Notes under the pieces: generated by a model | What the model was told of the DNA's origin: nothing | What the model saw: the letters and a program-made list of their open reading frames with translations, nothing else | Database searches by the model: none | Shown: piece after piece, positions 1-11,114 of the stretch | Numbering within the stretch: position 1 is the stretch's first letter | Layout of the letters: each line of letters opens with the position of its first letter | Program-made: the position numbers and the translations under genes | Assembly: GCF_001039355.2 (NCBI RefSeq) | Contig: NW_019775505.1 | Coordinates: 1-64,000 of the forward strand | Reading direction: 5' to 3' | DNA: 64,000 nt | Source of the DNA: Lingula anatina | Taxonomy: Eukaryota; Brachiopoda; Lingulata; Lingulida; Lingulidae

Positions 1-230
1 ACAGTAGTGGGCGAATCTTGAGTGTTTCCATTGCGAATTCCACCCTCAGTAGCCGGCGCCCTTCTAGTGGTTATTCCTTGCATTCCATCTCTAAGATTTG
101 ATGATTCCCTCGTGAATCCCCCAACCGTCCAAATCTCTAAATTGGGCGACTTTTGAGTTAATCCGACAGATTGACCAGTCGTCGGCTGAACAAAAATCAG
201 AGCACAAAAAGTAAGGCAGATGATCATCAT
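1..230 (-). CDS. 5' end of a putative secreted protein, cut by the window edge
   Basis: Reading leftward from the ATG at 230-228, the frame stays open for 76 codons to the edge of the window. The first residues (MMIICLTFCALIFVQ) form a typical hydrophobic signal peptide, with a plausible signal-peptidase site after the TTG near residues 17-19. The following mature part is rich in Thr, Ser, Gly and Arg and has no motif I recognise. It lies downstream of g1 on the same strand. No donor site is obvious, so this may be a first exon or part of a single-exon gene. An in-frame second Met immediately follows the first, so the exact start is uncertain. The call rests on signal-peptide character and an open frame only; it could be chance. 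Confidence 0.4.
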   Translation of the reverse strand, partial: MMIICLTFCALIFVQPTTGQSVGLTQKSPNLEIWTVGGFTRESSNLRDGMQGITTRRAPATEGGIRNGNTQDSPTT

Positions 231-1450
231 GTTGCTGAATATAAAACAAAAAAAAGTGCATTTGCAGCACAGAAATGACGCACATCAGCTTTTGCTGGCC
301 ATTTATACCTTCTCCGCCCTTCCTAAGAGGCAATTGGTTGCCGCTGAGCAAGAAATAACCTAAACATGACGGCGGTCTTGCATAAGTCGTGAGGTACACA
401 CCAAAGTAGCGTGCATTGAAAGCTTGTTAACAAGAATACTAAGAGTCTCGATAGGTCATGTCGCTGTAACAGTCACGTTTATTGGGATAATTAGTTTGTT
501 ATTTCGACTACTCCACGTCAACAAGAGTTCCAAGGGTGGGAGAATACTGTCGTCTTATTGATCCCCCTGTGTGTTTTTACACGCGGCATATTACGTTGGA
601 GAATTCTAGTAGCGATTAATTGGGACGACCTCTAAACAAACAGGTGGAACCGAAATGGTAGTGCAAGTGAATTGCAGCGTTAGCGGAAAGTATTATGGTC
701 TTTATATGGGACACAAATGTTTTGAATTTATCGTTTTTTTTATGCTTGTGGTGATGAATTTAAATTAAGAGTAAAAAAACGTACAGCCGGCGTGACAAAA
801 TTGAAGGCCCGTGTAACAGAGTCCACTCTCCATTTACATATAGGCCCTACGTGTACGATTAATGTGATGACAAAAAAAATGCACCTACATATCACCAACA
901 GCCACAAGATACCTTATGCACATAATTACCAACGGGAAGTAAGCTAATGATAATAATTACTTCGGTAGATGCATGGTCGAAACTTTACAGACTTCATTTG
1001 GTAAAGTACTTAATAATAGAAAGATGATTCAAATTTCAGTGTATCATGGTTTGAACGCTTTGGAGCGTGGGTAGGATTTATTCTGCTGAAATTATAAGTT
1101 CTTATCTTTATGCTTTTGATCAATCACCGTGTTTAACAGTTCTGGTGCTGAGTTAGTACATGTAATAATGGTAATTGTTCACTTCGCGGTGCAATGTTTT
1201 TCAGGATCATATACATTTCGCCCCCCACCAATCAACGACATTTTTATTATTATAAAGTAGTCGCCTATTTTTCCAAGTCAATGGGAATTTTATTATTTTT
1301 CCCTACGTCAGCGTCAAGATGACTACCAATGGCGGTGCAAATATCCTGCTTACATACATTGTACATGTTTATATATATATATTGTAGGTCTTCAACAAAT
1401 GTCACAAACCGCTTTTTTCAGTGTACGGCACAATAGTTATGCGGTGCACT
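231..1450. other. intergenic region 3' of g1
   Basis: No gene supported. Holds AT-rich sequence between the putative secreted-protein start and the g1 stop codon, with a short (TA)n tract near 1370-1382. A frame at 91-399 on the minus strand overlaps the putative secreted-protein start out of frame and lacks family features. Confidence 0.5.
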
Positions 1451-1455
1451 TTATT
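1450..1455 (-). promoter_or_regulatory. poly(A) signal overlapping the g1 stop codon
   Basis: The minus strand reads ATG AAA TAA AGT at the end of g1, so an AATAAA hexamer overlaps the TAA stop. If it is used, the 3' UTR would be only about 10-30 nt; a more distal signal may be used instead. Confidence 0.35.
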
Positions 1456-4400
1456 TCATCGGCTGTACACTCCCAGAAGATCTCTTTTCTAGTGTTATCC
1501 ATACCTCATCATCGAGGGCACCGAGTAAGCCACAACTCGCCTTGACCTCCTGACCTTTGACCCCTTGAATCTGTAAAATAGGATAGTTGACGAAAGTGAC
1601 CAAAGCCTTGCTAGCTACACCAGTCAATGCGTCGACTTGTTATAACACGACTTCTTCAAGAATAAGTTTTTTTTTTGTTATTTGTCAAAACCCCCTTTAC
1701 TTTGGACGGCGTTCTTTCTGCGTCTTTTGTGCGGCCATGAAACAAGCATCGCTCTGGTCGTAGAAAGGAGGCACAAGCAACGCTTTGGTTGCAGAATAAG
1801 TGCTCAGTGATTGGCCAGTTATCGGCAAGTAAAGTATTATTTTTTACTCTCAAACGGGGCCATGCTACGGGACGCAGAAAGGACGCCGTCCAGTGGAAAG
1901 GGGGCTTAAGCACGTTATTCAGTTTTTGGCTACTATTTCTGAATTTCACCACATGCCAATGCTCACGAACCTGAAAGCTCAGCAGAATGTTCGCCAGTGC
2001 CGTAGTGACTTCTGCGTAAGCGAAACGGTACCCAGGACACTTCCTCTTGCCGGCAAAACCAAACGGTTGAAAGGAGTAGGGGTGACGCTCCGACACTTTC
2101 TCCGGGCTGAAACGATCTGGATCAAACCTGGAAATTAAATGAATACCTCCAAGTGCAAACTCTGAATAGATAAAAAAAGGATGAGAATATGATATTTGTT
2201 GATAAAAAGTGCTCAAGTTCAGAGGTGAACTCGATTTGAACCCTGGTCATATACATACCACTTTGCTGTACGACTCAAATATATTATTACATATAAAATT
2301 TAATGCACATTAAAAACGGTGAATTAAATTGTGTTAGTAGGATAATGGTGGATATATGTAACTATATAATTTATAAATGCTTACTCATTTGGGTTCGGCC
2401 AGCGTGCTGGATCATTATATTCCACATTAATAGCTTGGATGATTGGTGTCTAGAAATCATAAAATTTGGAAAAGTGTGTCTAACTGAATTCTACCTGTAT
2501 CGGTCAGACACTTGGTTAGGTAAAATTATTTTATTCTTATAACTAAAACTTTCATCCCTATTTCAGGGGTAGAGAAAATGAGTGAGAATGGTGAGAATGT
2601 AAATGACAGAGAAACCATACACTGGTATACGAACGGCTATGGAAACACTGTTTTTGTTTTAATTTTGGCGCCATAGCCTGATATGCAGTGACGTGTCACA
2701 AGTTAAATGACGCAAGAAAACATGAGAAGAAAGAAATATTTAAATCTCCAATTTCGGGACAATGCAAATGTTTACACAGTTACATCTTTCAGAAAAATAA
2801 ATAAATGCCCAACGCACCTCTCAGAGAATATGTGGCGTCCATAAATGAAACTGTACTATTCACAATAACGTAAGAATTTACTTACCCCAGCTGGTATGAC
2901 GTAATCTCCAAGTTTGACGTCATTTTCATCGTCAAAGCGGGCTGCGTAAGGTGCAATCTTCGCTATGCGTAGTGCCTCGTCAATAACCTGACGGGTGTAC
3001 CTAAAAGTTTTAAGCAATGCCCAGCACTAGTATGGTATCATATATAATAATTCTATTTGAATATAGAAACGACGCCATATTTTCTCTGTAAAACATTATA
3101 AGTCCAGTATATGATACATATCCATATTGTTCCGCGTCTCTATTAAAAAAAAAAGCGAATTGTTCCGCAAACACTTACACTAACTGACCAATGTTATCCG
3201 GAGTTATTTTGCCTGTGTCACCCAATACGTTCTTAACCTCTTGGTACATCTTTTCTTGCACATCAGAGTGGGCAGAAATAAAAGTCAGGGCCCACAATAG
3301 CGCTGGAAATATGTATTATGATGTAGAAGATATAAAAAAATTGACGTACATTTTTTCGTGTAATTGTCTTTGTATTCAGTGGTATACATAGTACAGTAAA
3401 TAATTGTAGTCTGTTAATAATAAATAAAAGGCGTCAAATTATTTGAATAGTTTTGTCATCCTTTCTAAGCCCCTTTCTGTAAACAGAATTCGCTTATTCT
3501 CTGATTTTGTTTTTAGAAATTTTACATTGTGTGTAAGGCAGAATGATTTAATTATTGACAAAGAGATCAACCTACAATTTGCTGTTGTATGAAATCCTCC
3601 AATAATAAACATCAAAACATCACATTGCATGACGTCATAAGGTATATTGTTCTCAATCATGACGTCAATCAGCATTTTTCGTTTCTCAGTGGTTGGGCGC
3701 TTCCGTCTTACTTCGATCGCTGCCGCAATGGTGTCATACATGTACTTTTTCGCTGCAACGGGAGTATCATAGTATATCATATGACAGGAAATTGGAGATA
3801 TACAAAAGCACGTTTATTTTACGTTGCAATAACGGAATACATTGATGACATTAAGTGTGTTTCTTACCTTCGTTAAATATCTTTTCCCTCTCACTCCCCG
3901 GCTGCGGAAAATCCTCCTTTAGAAATCTTTGTTCCATATCTGACCAACTCTGATGAAAAAAGATGAAAGGTAATCGCAGGCTGATTTAACAAATGAATAT
4001 ATAAATAAAAATTAAATTGCCCACTAGAGCAAGAACTTGCAAAACTACAATACAAAAATATTGCATCAATGGGACGAATATTGTAACGTTTTACAGTTTT
4101 AATTGGTGGTTAAAATTGCTAGCCTTTTGTTTTCATTTGTTTGGGGTAGACCTACGTATAGTTATACACCGTAGCTGAACTCTGAACACCATAGCCGTTT
4201 CTGTTTAAAGACCAATCAATACCGAATATCTATTAAATATGGCAAATCAGTAGAAACTGTAATCTAAATGTCAGTTCACGCGACTTGATGAAATGATACA
4301 TCCAAAATTGCAAATGACAAAATTCCTTAAGAATTGTCAATGGGCTTTGCCAAGCTAAATTTTCCAACTTCCAGGATTTCTTTTTACCTATAGACAGTAA

Positions 4401-7400
4401 ACATGATCCTTATGAAAATCAATATGATTCTTCTTAGAACTTTAAGCAATCTACACAAATTTGAAAGCAAGTCTCTGAAATTGTGGCTTCCAATGAGAAA
4501 TAAAATAGTGACCACATACGAACAAACAAACAAAAAACTAGCAAGCAGACCAAAATAATTGTAATATTTTTGCAAGTAGTTAATCATATGCATAGGGTAC
4601 AAAAACATTTGTATACCACAACGGTATTCGAAAAACTTTGGCTTTAGCCATATTGTTCCTGATTGGGAACCGAGTCTTAGGAGATTATAGACTAAGAAGC
4701 AATTTAAGTATGGCTTACAGTATTATATGATTCCCAGAACTTGAGAACCTCTTCATCTTGTAAAAAGAAGTTTCCAAGAGAGCTCTGCATAATTGCCTTT
4801 ATTGCAAACATGAACATCCCCTGGCGGCAAGGAACGTGTTCACCATGTGGTATTTGTGACCATCTCGCCACCATTTCCTCTGAAAGCTGTGGCGATTGCA
4901 TAAAAATGAGAAAAAAGAAAAAATATATATAATTTTAAAAAATATATATGAATGGAATTGCACAGGAATAATAAAACACGTTTAAACTAACTAACAGACT
5001 ATCGTTTTACAGTGTTTTTATCATGGTACCTCAAGGTTCGACTTTGAAGTCATTCTGTTGCTTTGTGCAGCAGTTTTGAAATACCCTCCAAATGTCTCCA
5101 CATCGCGCAAAAAGAAAAAAAATAGACGACGTGACAGTTTGGCGCTTTTGTGGAGTTTTCTTTTGCTTCTAGCAAAAGATTCAAAACCATAGAGAAAGTA
5201 TATCGTCCTTTCTATCGATCAGCTAAACATATTTACTAATGAAAAACTGATGAGAAAATAAATAAATCACCTTCTGAAGCATGCCAATGGATTTCATGAC
5301 ATTATAATGGCTGTAGCATGAGTCGTATGTATTTCTCCTCCATTTGCCGTCTTCCTTGTTTGCATACTGGATAGCCTTCTCGGTTATTATGACCTCCAGC
5401 ATTTTAAAAAGAAGTCCTGGGAAAAGACAGTTAATTCGTAAAAGACCACATTCAGGCTGAAACATTGTACATGTACTAGCTGTGTCGGTCCAGCTCTGCG
5501 GGGGACTCTCGTTCAAGAGTAATCGTGGAATCAACTTTATTGTTTGACACGCCTCCTCGAGCAGCTATGGGTAATTAACCATGGCGCGCTGATTAAGCTG
5601 ATTTCACAGATTGCACTTTAGCCGCAATCCCCCGCAGATTTAGACCAACACAGCTAGTACGATGTGTGTATCTGAGAAAGGTTTAAACTCGCACTCAAGA
5701 AAAAGAAATGGCCCAAGTATACATACCATCTTTGGTTTGACGTGTTATAATCCTTAAAATGATCAGACCTTAATAAAAACAACCACTTCAAAGCACATGT
5801 GTACGTAAGCGAGAACAGCTCGAGAATATATAAACTCGTGTCTTTTTATGTTCAACAAGTCTAATTATAAAAAAAAATAAAATAAAAAGGAGAATGGTAT
5901 CTACATGTATTTTTAGACTTGCAAAAGCAACAAAAACCGGGAATCACTGTTTCTGTTTTGGAAGTGGAATTGCCTAATTTTTTCTCACGTAAATTACATG
6001 ATAATGTGAGTTCTGAAAGATTCGCACTGTCCTCTGCTCTGAACATCAAATATGGCGACCCATTTAAAAGCTTGCCGCTTAGATGGGAATAACGCAACAA
6101 GCATTCAAGTGGGTCGCACTAGTGCAATTTAAGACCAGAACTGAACTCAGGCGCTATTTGATCTAGGATCTGTTAGTCGGCTGATATCAATGCGCTCTAT
6201 GTTTTTTCTAAATAATGATTGGTATAATTTGTTTCCCCAACCAAAATGCATGCATTCACTAATTAGGTATAGAAGTGTAGAAAACTAACCTTGCATCATT
6301 TGCACTTAAATAAATTAATAAAGAAAGAAAGAACAACAAACAAATTAACAAAACAAAATATAAAAAAGAAAAAAAGAACTTTGTCAAAATTATATTTCCA
6401 CTGTATTACTTACCAGGTCTGTCAAACATACGGGAGGTTTCTTTGAACAGTTGAGGAGAGGCGATGCTGACCACCATTTGTTCTCCAAACCAGAACTTTG
6501 CTATGGGTCCATACTGCTGATGGAGCCACAGCAGAAACCCATTAAATCCACCGTGTTTAGTAATCAGATCAAGGTTTCCGTGTCTGGAGGACAACGAATT
6601 GAAACATTAGAAATACCTGCATACAACAGAATCCGTTACTTGTCATTCTCTTATACATATAGCGCAACAGGGTACCCAATATCTACAAGTTACAGCTACA
6701 CGTAAATAAGGACACTTTAATTGCCATTAGATATGCACAATTTGAGGAATCCATAAATTTGCCAACCGTAATGTCCGATTTGTAAATGGTGGTGCGCAAT
6801 ATCCGGGCACTTACTGGGCATGGCTGACCTTCAGTCCTGGGATGTCTCTGCCCGATGCATTAGTACCGCTGCCTGAGACCTGCAAAAAGAACGTGGTTAG
6901 AACGCATACATTAAGTATTTTTCAGTATGATTGATCATATTCAGTTCTGTAGCATCCACGTGGACTATTTGAAGGGGGGTCCTTCCCCCCCCCCCCTTCG
7001 ATTTCTGAAAAAAAAAAATCAAACCAATGGTTTGACAAGCTGAATCATACTTCTTAACAGTACTAAATGGCACCGTTCGTCCTCTAAAATACCAAAAATT
7101 TTCGGGGCCCTTTACGGGCTCCTGGGCCCCGGGGCGCACGCCATGAAGGGAGGGGGGGGGGTCAGGGGGTCGGCTTGGCCTCCGCGGCCCCCCTTCCAAA
7201 TAATCCTGGATCCGCACCTGAGAAGTAATGTAATAGTACGTTTCTTTCATATCATTTTTAGATCAGACCGCCAGTTACATCGTATCACCACGTCGCATGA
7301 ACCTCGACAACAACACAAAAGCCACGAGATATTTAATCCGAAAACCAGGTTAAACCTATTACAAGGTGTCTACCTGTACACATAACATGGACCGTGCTAC

Positions 7401-7945
7401 ACAACACTATTCACCTGCACGTTTGGGCATTATCGGGTTGTTTCGTGTGACGTCCGGATGAGCCGATATGTGGAGCTAAGCTAAACCATTAGTACGATTA
7501 TTAGGTTGATATATTGTTTCGGGTTTCAGCAGGTTCAGATTTATGTTTATTGGTGCACTGAGATTGCCTTGTATTGTGGTGTCTCTCATACAGGAGCAGG
7601 CAACTGCATGCCTGAGAGATAAAAACAACCAAACTGCTACATGTTTAATCACATATATACTATTCTTGTACATGTTCTACTTCTTGTTTCATATAATGAA
7701 TCTTAGCGTCACAAGAGTCCACCGTCCTAAATTTCTCAGGAATGTAGAGAACCGTAAAGTATCTTATACATCCATGTAGTCTGATAGCGATCTGAGTGGC
7801 ATTAGAACAGACAGTGTAGGTACATGGGTATTAAATATAGCGTTGAGACATTCATTTATCTTACCTTCTTTTTTATAACCGACAAAAACGCAATCGATGC
7901 CAGGAAGGTTACTATCACCACGATACACAGCGATGAAATGTCCAT
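1451..7945 (-). CDS. CYP20: CYP20-like cytochrome P450, copy g1 (12 coding exons)
   Basis: Membrane-anchored haem-thiolate monooxygenase-type protein, predicted 489 aa; substrate unknown. Exons in transcript order: 7945-7865, 6879-6815, 6583-6414, 5416-5271, 4886-4719, 3949-3868, 3752-3576, 3302-3179, 3000-2886, 2449-2385, 2127-1971, 1570-1451. All junctions are GT-AG and the frame is unbroken. Exon 1 (27 aa) is a signal anchor ending in KKK. Exon 3 carries the conserved LHQQYGPIAKFWFGEQ block. The I-helix region reads GGFHT near residues 289-293, with His where most P450s have an acidic residue. EALR near 346-349 is the ExxR motif, FDPDRF near 399-404 the PxRF meander, and GFAGKRKCPG holds the haem Cys near residue 428. 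Family assignment follows similarity along the whole length to vertebrate CYP20A1 (recalled, about 462 aa). This is the most divergent copy: its exons 2, 6 and 12 have lengths different from the other genes. The introns contain MITEs. Confidence 0.9.
1691..1904. mobile_element. MITE with about 34-bp terminal inverted repeats (family A, copy 1)
   Basis: In g1 intron 11. Ends begin CCCCCTTTAC on both strands, followed by GGACGGCGT and CTTTCTGCGTC on each side, so the terminal repeats are about 34 bp with few mismatches. No transposase is present. A second copy, inverted relative to this one in its internal sequence, lies at 50111-50322 in g5. Confidence 0.8.
5474..5659. mobile_element. MITE with about 31-bp inverted repeats, TA-flanked
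   Basis: In g1 intron 3. The left end starts TACTAGCTGTGT and contains CTGCGGGGG; the reverse complement of the right end starts identically and also reaches CTGCGGGGG. The TA at each tip fits a Tc1/mariner-type target duplication. About 186 bp, non-coding. Confidence 0.75.
6957..7217. mobile_element. MITE-like element with G/C-run inverted ends
   Basis: In g1 intron 1. The left end has ACTATTTGAAGGGGGG and the right end CCCCCCTTCCAAATAATC, forming imperfect inverted repeats around a GC-rich core with long C and G runs. There is no coding capacity, and boundaries are approximate. Confidence 0.55.
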
Positions 7946-9823
7946 CTCTCCTTTGCATTCGCATAAGTTGAAATCTGTTTCGGTTCACCAGCAAGACATT
8001 AATTTAATACTGTATGGTAAGTAGGTCACGAATAAAAAACCTTCACCGTGCGGAGAATTGTATTGTGGGAAAGGTTACCCTGAAGTGTAAAGGAAAAACG
8101 GGATTATTTATGAAATGGAGGGCAAAGTGCACGATCTTCAAAAACAAATTACTGAAATAGAAAATAGAAGATGTTAAATTTATCACAGGGTTTGTTTCTT
8201 AGGAAGAGTCCAAGAACTTTCATGGTTTCTTGTATCTTGATATTAATGATACACTGTATGTACTGTTGGGTTCAAATTACCAAGACAGACACGCCAAGAG
8301 GAAAATAAACCCTTTAACCCTTTCTTAAGACTTACAGGACGAATTACTTTTCCTCTTGAGCAGGCTAAGAGCAGGATTACAATAAGAATAACTAGGCTTC
8401 GGGTATAAGTAACATGTAAAATGCACAGCATATACCGGCAGTGCTAATATGTTGTTATATATACTATGACTAAAATAGCAGCTTGTGATTTTTTTCTCCT
8501 GTGTTCAGTTTGTACAGTAAAAACTTATTCCAAGAAGGCCACTAATCATTTATGTGGTGAGACTGTAACCAAATAGGGCTAAAAATCATTATAGATAAAA
8601 TCAACAGTAAGTCTTCAATGAAAAATCACCGAATCTAGTACTTTGTTCAAGTGTTATAACATCATTAAAAGCATAAATATAGCTGTCCCGGTGCCTGAGA
8701 AAATCAGAAAACCAAAAATGATGTTTTATGCCCCCCCCCCCAAAAAAAAAAAGGCCACATTACGTCACACGATGAACTTGGAGCTGTGTTTCAAGTATAA
8801 TACGATGTTTGGAAGATACATTAAGTGCATGCAACAGAAATAAAAAAGCTGAGGACTTAAATTTTAGATAAAATACCCAACCTGAAGTTCTACCTTAGCT
8901 GTTGGGTTTGTATGTTTAGCATACAGCAACAACTTTTTGTACATTAGGGTGTTTTAACAATACTATGTCCTTATCTTTTCAGGACGGGAATAGCAACAGT
9001 TCCCAGGATTTGCAAGACATATTTTGAGTTGATGCATTTTCACTTCCGGCAGTTGTCCATCTGGTCATCAACAAAAGATAAAACACGTCACCGTTTTGAT
9101 TTCTGTGGTGTTTACATGTTAAACTACGTCATAAACGCACATTTCTTTGTTCAAGAATCATTCAATATGGATGTGGGCTTTTGAGAGGAATTATAAACTG
9201 GGGGGATGGCTTTATCAGCCTTTACTGAAGACCCAAAATGCATTTTAACCGGTCTGCATAAAAAGTTGGAAATTTACCAATTTACTAATTTAGCACACGG
9301 AATAAAATAAAGCAGAGGTATGAACAAAAAACAAAACTCTTTTCTCTAGTTTATTATCATAAGACAGTTGTTTTTCTCTTTCCATCAAAAAAAAAAAAAA
9401 AATAAAATAAAATAATAATTATTATTATTATATCTGATCTCCATGAATTATTTAGGTTAGTATAAAAGAACAGTATTAGTATAATATCATCCCTACCAAC
9501 GTACATGTATGTAGATAGACGGTCCCTTCATAAAATCATATCTATATCGATAGATATTAAATCTTTTATGATCTGCACATTGCGGAATGTATGATGATGA
9601 AGGAAATCAACGGTCTTTGACAAGAAAATAGGTCGATATGTATTAACTGATTGTATTTATGTGAATCATTATGATACACCGTCAATTTTTATATAAAAAA
9701 GGCTGTTTCTCAGAATTGTCATTCCAATCTTCTGGTACCTAACATAATTAACTTAATGATGTCTTGACAAATTTAGGTTGAAGTTATTGTTTTACTGAAT
9801 ACATTTATTTCCATCTATTTCAC
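7946..9823. other. g1-g2 intergenic region
   Basis: No gene supported. Holds the g1 leader/promoter (no clear TATA box or noncoding exon recognised), a C-run followed by an A-run at 8731-8752, a poly(A)/(AAT)n tract at 9387-9431, and the 3' flank of g2. The part from about 9440 to 9830 aligns with 44880-45240 upstream of the g5 stop, so the 3' flanks of g2 and g5 are paralogous. Confidence 0.5.
9804..9809 (-). promoter_or_regulatory. poly(A) signal of g2
   Basis: AATAAA on the minus strand, 15 nt beyond the g2 TGA stop. Confidence 0.5.
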
Positions 9824-11080
9824 TCAATTATTGGAGGATCTCTCAGTCAGTGTTATCCAGACTTCGTCTTCAGGGGTAGTAACTAGTCCATATTTGGCCT
9901 TGACCTTCTGACCTTTGACCTCATGCACCTACAAGTGCGAAGAAACTGATGAGATGAATATATGTAAGTTTATTTGAATTTATCATATGTGTATGATTTC
10001 GAATTAGTTTATTGTACTATGTGGCAACAGAATTGAATCCACTACCCTTTTTATTGATAAGTAGATGTGCCGTTTCCTTCTAGGGTTTGTCTGAAAATGC
10101 GATTTTATTTTCTCATTTTTTGTTCTTTACAGCGTATTTTAAGCACACCTGAAACCTCAGCAGAATGTTCGCCAGTGCCGTAGCTACTTCTGCGTAAGCG
10201 AAACGGTACCCAGGACACTTCCTCTTGCCGGCAAAACCAAAGGGTTGAAAGGAGTAGGGGTGGCGCTCTGACACCTTCTCCGGACTGAAGCGATCTGGGT
10301 CAAACCTGGGAGCATACGTAAATTCCAATTTACACTCTAAATCAGAATAGACCTGAGGTCTTAAAGCGAAACTTCGACATTAGCTTTAATAGCTTTAAAC
10401 GTAATTAGAAAAGTGAACGTCAGTTATGAATTCGGATTTTGAAAAATTTCAGATGTATATGGAGCTCATAGATATGTCTGTTCTCGCTTAATTCCATCAC
10501 ATTAGTTTAACTTTGCCCTATCCCATAATAAGTACATATCAAATCATACATTTTATATTATGCATATCATACATTTATATACAAATTGCAGACCCGTAGC
10601 CAGCAATTTCAAAAGGGGGGTTCTTTTCTAAAAAAGTGGACCTTTTCCCATAAAACCTTCATGTACCTAGATTATAATTTTACCTAGAGTGGACCTTTTC
10701 CCAGCAAAAGTGGTGGTTCTTTCGAACCCCCCGACCCCGCTGGCTACGGGCCTGAATTACAATTCTAAAATAACGTACTTCTTGGGATTTGGCCAGCATG
10801 TTGGATCATTCAGCACTACACCCAACGCATAGAGAATGGGAGTCTAGAAATTAGACGTAATAGTTCGTCACAAAGTATTCTATATATCACTGTGTATAAA
10901 TCAGATGTTATTTTGTATATAATATACACTCAAACCGCAGTAAACAGATTTCATAGAAGTCTATCCTATCTCTCTTATGATCCAGATTAGATCGAATTAA
11001 GGACTCCACGAAATAACAAGACAAACAAATGATAAACATTAACATAAAACATGAAAATATTATAAAATAAGATTAGAATA

Positions 11081-11114
<34 letters not shown>

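Noticed and set aside
1656-2216. 186-codon minus-strand frame read as one protein
   Set aside because: Only 1971-2127 is coding (g1 exon 11); the rest is intron 11 read-through, including a MITE.
6897-7250. 117-codon frame with Pro/Gly-rich stretch
   Set aside because: Translation of the C/G-run MITE in g1 intron 1.
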